From contig JAOQAA010000345.1 of NCBI GenBank assembly GCA_025963815.1, positions 1 to 7,673 on the forward strand: 7,673 nt of DNA. The letters run 5' to 3'. The notes beneath the pieces are model-generated. The model worked only from the letters and a program-made list of their open reading frames with translations. It did not search any database and was not told where the DNA came from. This document shows, piece by piece, positions 5,300-7,673 of the stretch. Source of the stretch: Capsulimonas sp. GTDB taxonomy: Bacteria > Armatimonadota > Armatimonadia > Armatimonadales > Capsulimonadaceae. Positions within the stretch are counted from its first letter, which is position 1. The number at the start of each line of letters is the position of its first letter. The position numbers and the translations under genes are program-made.

Positions 5300-6430
5300 T
5301 TACTTCCGCGTACGCGCCCATTCCTTCACACGACGCTCGATCGCGCCTTCGGCGCGCTGCATCGCAGCCGCGAGCATCCCAAGCGGAAAACGATGCTTCG
5401 TCATCATACGGCGGCGATTGACGTGCGAAGTCCCCGTCCACTTCGCCTTATAGGGCTCGTCACCGCGCAGCAAATCGAAGGTCGTCTTGCCCTCGGCAAT
5501 GGCTAACTGAACCGCGCGCGCGGTGAGTACGGTCCCCAAACTATATTTCGAGAGGGTCGGTTCGAAGCCGCCCTGGTAATAACACATCCGGTCGCCGAAC
5601 GAAAAACAATACAGACAGGCCTGCGTATCACCGTCCAATTGCAAACAGAACAATCGCAGCCAGCCCCGCTCCAGCAGGGCGCCCGCCAGCTCCCGGTGGA
5701 ACCCTTGAATGCGTCTGCCGCCGAACACGCCGGGCAGCCAGCGCTGGTTCCAGCGGCGCTGGTGCAGGTCGAAAAGGCGTGTCATCTCCTCTGGAAGTTC
5801 CCGGAGATCGCTGACAGGCGCCGCTTTGACTTCGTAAACCTTCTGTAGCGCGCGATCGTAATACCCGACATTCGCCCGGGTCTTTTTACCCAATCCCGCG
5901 AGAAACGCATTCCAATCGGCAGGCAGCGCAATGTATGGACATGGCTCGCCGAGCGTTTCAGAAACGCTTAGTCGCACATCAGCCGGAGGCTTGTACTCCG
6001 TGAGCAGACCGCCGGCGCGCAGCTGTGCGCAGTCGAATACCTGCCATCCGCCGGATTTTGCCAGCGTGCGATAAAAAGCTTCGGCGACCGGCGCTTCCAT
6101 TCCTGAAACGGCTAAAATATCCGTGTAATCGGATGCGCCCACGCCTAGAAACGACAGCAGGCGCAAGGGCGATCCACGCCAAAACGACGTCATCAGCGGC
6201 GCAAGCCCCACAAGCTTGCCGCCTTCGGAGCGCAGAGCAATCACGTGAAGACGACGGCCGGGAGCGCGTCCGAGACGGCGCCACCAAACGGCGTTCCATT
6301 CATAGGTCTGGAAGATCGTGGCCGTCGGGCAGGAATCCGCAAGTGTGCGCCATTCGTCCGCCAGCCGCTCCATTCCCGCCGCATCCGTCACGGTTTCCGC
6401 GACAATATTCCCAAGCTCGTCCGATTTCAT
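5300..6430 (-). CDS. GNAT_6 (CelD/BioF2-like, FemAB-related) acyltransferase-type protein
   Basis: This 376-residue protein has the two-half GNAT architecture of the CelD/BioF2-like group, which is related to FemAB aminoacyl-transferases. The N-terminal half has TYEWNAVWWRRLG (42-54), a typical opening of the first domain, and the middle has GKKTRANVGYYDRAL (181-195). The second half ends in the hallmark FDLLRGDEPYKAKW (318-331). Members attach acyl or aminoacyl groups during polysaccharide or cell-envelope synthesis, often next to glycosyltransferases, as here. The protein looks cytoplasmic. The frame is open further upstream to ATG 6469 and TTG 6490, but a near-perfect promoter (6452-6480) lies inside that extension, so its transcript can only begin near 6445. 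ATG 6430 is therefore the start, with AAAGGG three bases before it and a leader of about 15 bases. It is the first gene of the minus-strand cluster. The substrate is unknown. Confidence 0.85.
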   Translation of the reverse strand: MKSDELGNIVAETVTDAAGMERLADEWRTLADSCPTATIFQTYEWNAVWWRRLGRAPGRRLHVIALRSEGGKLVGLAPLMTSFWRGSPLRLLSFLGVGASDYTDILAVSGMEAPVAEAFYRTLAKSGGWQVFDCAQLRAGGLLTEYKPPADVRLSVSETLGEPCPYIALPADWNAFLAGLGKKTRANVGYYDRALQKVYEVKAAPVSDLRELPEEMTRLFDLHQRRWNQRWLPGVFGGRRIQGFHRELAGALLERGWLRLFCLQLDGDTQACLYCFSFGDRMCYYQGGFEPTLSKYSLGTVLTARAVQLAIAEGKTTFDLLRGDEPYKAKWTGTSHVNRRRMMTKHRFPLGMLAAAMQRAEGAIERRVKEWARTRK

Positions 6431-6451
6431 GCGCCCTTTGACAACCTCGGT

Positions 6452-6480
6452 ATTATAGCAGATAGCCATCGGGGTGTAAA
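6452..6480 (-). promoter_or_regulatory. Sigma-70-type promoter of the three-gene minus-strand cluster
   Basis: On the minus strand, TTTACA (6475-6480, five of six to TTGACA) is separated by exactly 17 bases from a perfect TATAAT (6452-6457). The predicted start of transcription is near 6445, about 15 bases before ATG 6430. This is the best promoter in the window, and it decides the start codon of the GNAT_6-like gene. Confidence 0.8.
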
Positions 6481-6488
6481 CCCTGACC

Positions 6489-6520
6489 AATGCGCAAACA
6501 GACGATACAGTTTGCGCATT
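6489..6520. promoter_or_regulatory. Dyad, probable operator between divergent genes
   Basis: AATGCGCAAAC (6489-6499) and GTTTGCGCATT (6510-6520) form a perfect 11-bp inverted repeat with a 10-base spacer. It lies just upstream of the -35 box of the minus-strand promoter, where an activator or repressor dimer would bind. The half-site GCGCAAAC occurs a third time at 6564-6571, before the hydrolase gene. The right arm is followed by Ts (6519-6523), so it also resembles a plus-strand terminator. However, no plus-strand gene ends here: the nearest upstream plus-strand gene is more than 2.6 kb away. Confidence 0.5.
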
Positions 6521-6591
6521 TTTGGGAACGATTGTCCTATCGCAATCGCCATCAGCGCCGATAGCGCAAACGCAGGCGACGGAGGATACCT

Positions 6592-7524
6592 ATGGACCGT
6601 ACGAGTAAGACCAAGGTGGAACAGGGACGCGTAGCCATTCACTGGCTTGGACAGGGCGGATTTACCCTCAAAAGTCACGGCGGCGACCTGATCTACATCG
6701 ATCCCTACCTCTCGGACAGCGCGAACGCCGACGGGACATCGCCCCGGATGGTCGACATTCCCATCAAGCCCAAAGACGTCCGTTTGAATTATCTTTTCCT
6801 CACTCACGACCATGCCGATCACACCGATCCCCACTCCGCGCCGGTCATCGCCCAGATGAATCCCGACGCGACCGTCATCTGCCCGCCTTCGTCCTGCCAT
6901 CATCTGACGAAGCTCGGAGTGCCGTCCATGCAGCTCAAAACGGCAATGCCGGGACAGACGCTCGCCTTCCCAAACTTCACCGTCCACGTCGTTGCGGCGC
7001 AGCACTCGGAAGACAGCGTGGGCTTCGTCTTTGACTTCAGCCACGGCGATACGGGGGTCAACGGCCCCATCGTCTATCTCGTTGGCGACAGCGCCTACTA
7101 CGACGGCCTCGCCTCCGCCGTGGCGGACTACGGCCCCGACGTACTCCTGGTCCCGATCAACGGCCAATGGGGCAACATGTCGGTGGAAGAAGCCGTCAAG
7201 CTGACTCTGGAAATCGAACCCCGCGAAGTCGTCCCGATGCATTACGGCATGTTCGAGTCCAATACAGCCGATCCAGACGACTTTGTCGGACTTCTGGCTT
7301 CGGCGCTCGCAAAAAAAACCGAGATCGATATCACTCCCGTCGTCATGAAGCACAACACATGTCATGTCTTCTGCTCCACGGAGGCGGCTCAAGGACGCCA
7401 GGCGCGCAAACACGCCCGCGCCGAACGAGCCCGCCAGGCGCGGCTCGGTCATGAGCACAAAGACGGCGTACGCGGCCATCTCCCATCGAATGGGCCTGGA
7501 CCAGGGCGCGCACGGTTAGGATGA
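6592..7524 (+). CDS. UlaG/UPF0173-like metallo-beta-lactamase-fold hydrolase
   Basis: This 310-residue protein has a complete metallo-beta-lactamase fold in its first ~262 residues. WLGQGGFTL (18-26) and IDPYLSDS (36-43) are the opening strands shared with UlaG (L-ascorbate-6-phosphate lactonase). The metal motif is THDHADH (71-77; H72, H74, D76, H77). Further ligands are likely H138, D166 in VGDSAYYDG and H217 in PMHYGMF. It should be a cytoplasmic metal-dependent hydrolase of a phosphorylated sugar lactone or similar compound; the substrate is not decidable, and no other ula gene is near. The start ATG has GGAGG (6581-6585) 6 bases upstream. Residues from about 263 on form an Arg/Ala/Gly/Pro-rich tail (RQARKHARAERARQARLG and on) unlike the domain and probably an added or read-through extension. 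The gene diverges from the GNAT_6-like cluster across the dyad region and ends 13 bases before a perfect palindrome. Confidence 0.88.
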   Translation: MDRTSKTKVEQGRVAIHWLGQGGFTLKSHGGDLIYIDPYLSDSANADGTSPRMVDIPIKPKDVRLNYLFLTHDHADHTDPHSAPVIAQMNPDATVICPPSSCHHLTKLGVPSMQLKTAMPGQTLAFPNFTVHVVAAQHSEDSVGFVFDFSHGDTGVNGPIVYLVGDSAYYDGLASAVADYGPDVLLVPINGQWGNMSVEEAVKLTLEIEPREVVPMHYGMFESNTADPDDFVGLLASALAKKTEIDITPVVMKHNTCHVFCSTEAAQGRQARKHARAERARQARLGHEHKDGVRGHLPSNGPGPGRARLG

Positions 7525-7537
7525 ACCCCATTCCGCG

Positions 7538-7583
7538 TTAGTCCCTATTCCCCAGCGCTTTAGCGCTGGGGAATAGGGACTAA
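7538..7583. terminator. Perfect 22-bp palindrome, probable bidirectional terminator and dispersed repeat
   Basis: Bases 7538-7559 pair without mismatch with 7562-7583 around a TT apex. The outer module (TCCCTATTCCCC) and the apex AGCGCT-TT-AGCGCT closely match the outer block and the 4068-4081 hairpin of the 3827-4095 element, so this looks like a short member of the same repeat family. It sits between convergent genes, and the stop codon of the minus-strand HAD gene lies in its right arm. There is no long T-tract. Confidence 0.75.
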
Positions 7584-7673
7584 ATGCCCAGCACCCCCAG
7601 CAAATCTCCCGGTTCCCGCATCACATAGTCTGGTTCGCTCCGAACGATATCCTCCCCCACAAATCCATACGTC
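7580..7673 (-). CDS. C-terminal end of a HAD-superfamily phosphatase (cut by window edge)
   Basis: The last 30 codons and a TAG stop (7580-7582) are visible. The peptide TYGFVGEDIVRSEPDY followed by VMREPGDLLGVLGI matches the closing strand and helix of phosphoglycolate-phosphatase/PpaX-type HAD hydrolases: the TYGF motif, then a PDYV(I/M)...ELL.LL ending. Catalytic motifs I-III lie outside the window, so substrate and activity cannot be judged. The stop codon is embedded in the 7538-7583 palindrome. Confidence 0.72.
   Translation of the reverse strand, partial: TYGFVGEDIVRSEPDYVMREPGDLLGVLGI

Noticed and set aside
6427..7479. 350-residue minus-strand open frame opposite the UlaG-like hydrolase, running through the divergent promoter region
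   Set aside because: It covers the hydrolase, its ribosome site and the promoter region and has no recognisable domain. Only its first ~35 codons look coding-like, and that part is reported separately as a finding.

Overview
The window is bacterial chromosome with a fairly high G+C content and mostly G/C-ending codons. It holds seven complete protein genes and the tail of an eighth, separated by compact intergenic regions that are unusually rich in inverted repeats. Nothing here fixes the taxon. The gene mix (a PII protein, a secreted VanW-domain protein, an M3 oligoendopeptidase, a GNAT_6/FemAB-like protein, a family-2-like glycosyltransferase and a UlaG-like metallo-hydrolase), together with dispersed palindromes, would fit Armatimonadota or another soil/plant-surface lineage. 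That is a low-confidence guess. There are no rRNA, tRNA, CRISPR, phage or insertion-sequence genes.

Layout from left to right. A PII nitrogen-signalling protein (33-374, minus) and a secreted VanW-domain protein (690-1979, plus) diverge from a gap of about 315 bases. Half of that gap is a 162-base imperfect palindrome (464-625) that can fold into two stacked four-way junctions. The VanW gene ends in a clear intrinsic terminator (2001-2031) and is followed on the same strand by an M3-family oligoendopeptidase (2056-3828). This gene converges on a minus-strand three-gene cluster, read right to left: a GNAT_6/FemAB-like acyl/aminoacyl-transferase-type protein (5300-6430), a small membrane-anchored coiled-coil protein (4852-5283) and a GT-A glycosyltransferase (4098-4862). 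The convergent gap (3827-4095) is filled end to end by one long nested inverted repeat. The three-gene cluster starts from a near-consensus sigma-70-type promoter (6452-6480), which also settles the start codon of its first gene. Divergently, a UlaG/UPF0173-like metallo-beta-lactamase-fold hydrolase (6592-7524) runs rightward. It converges on a truncated HAD-type phosphatase (7580-7673, minus) across a perfect 22-bp palindrome that shares a sequence module with the 3827-4095 element.

The three-gene minus cluster is most simply read as a surface-glycan or envelope-modification unit: the GT moves a sugar from a nucleotide donor, the GNAT_6 protein would decorate a product, and the tethered coiled-coil protein may scaffold. 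The substrate cannot be read from sequence. The most unusual content is not a gene but the three palindromic intergenic elements. In two of them the opposite arms differ in sequence inside short modules, yet each module stays self-complementary, which points to conservation of a branched fold.
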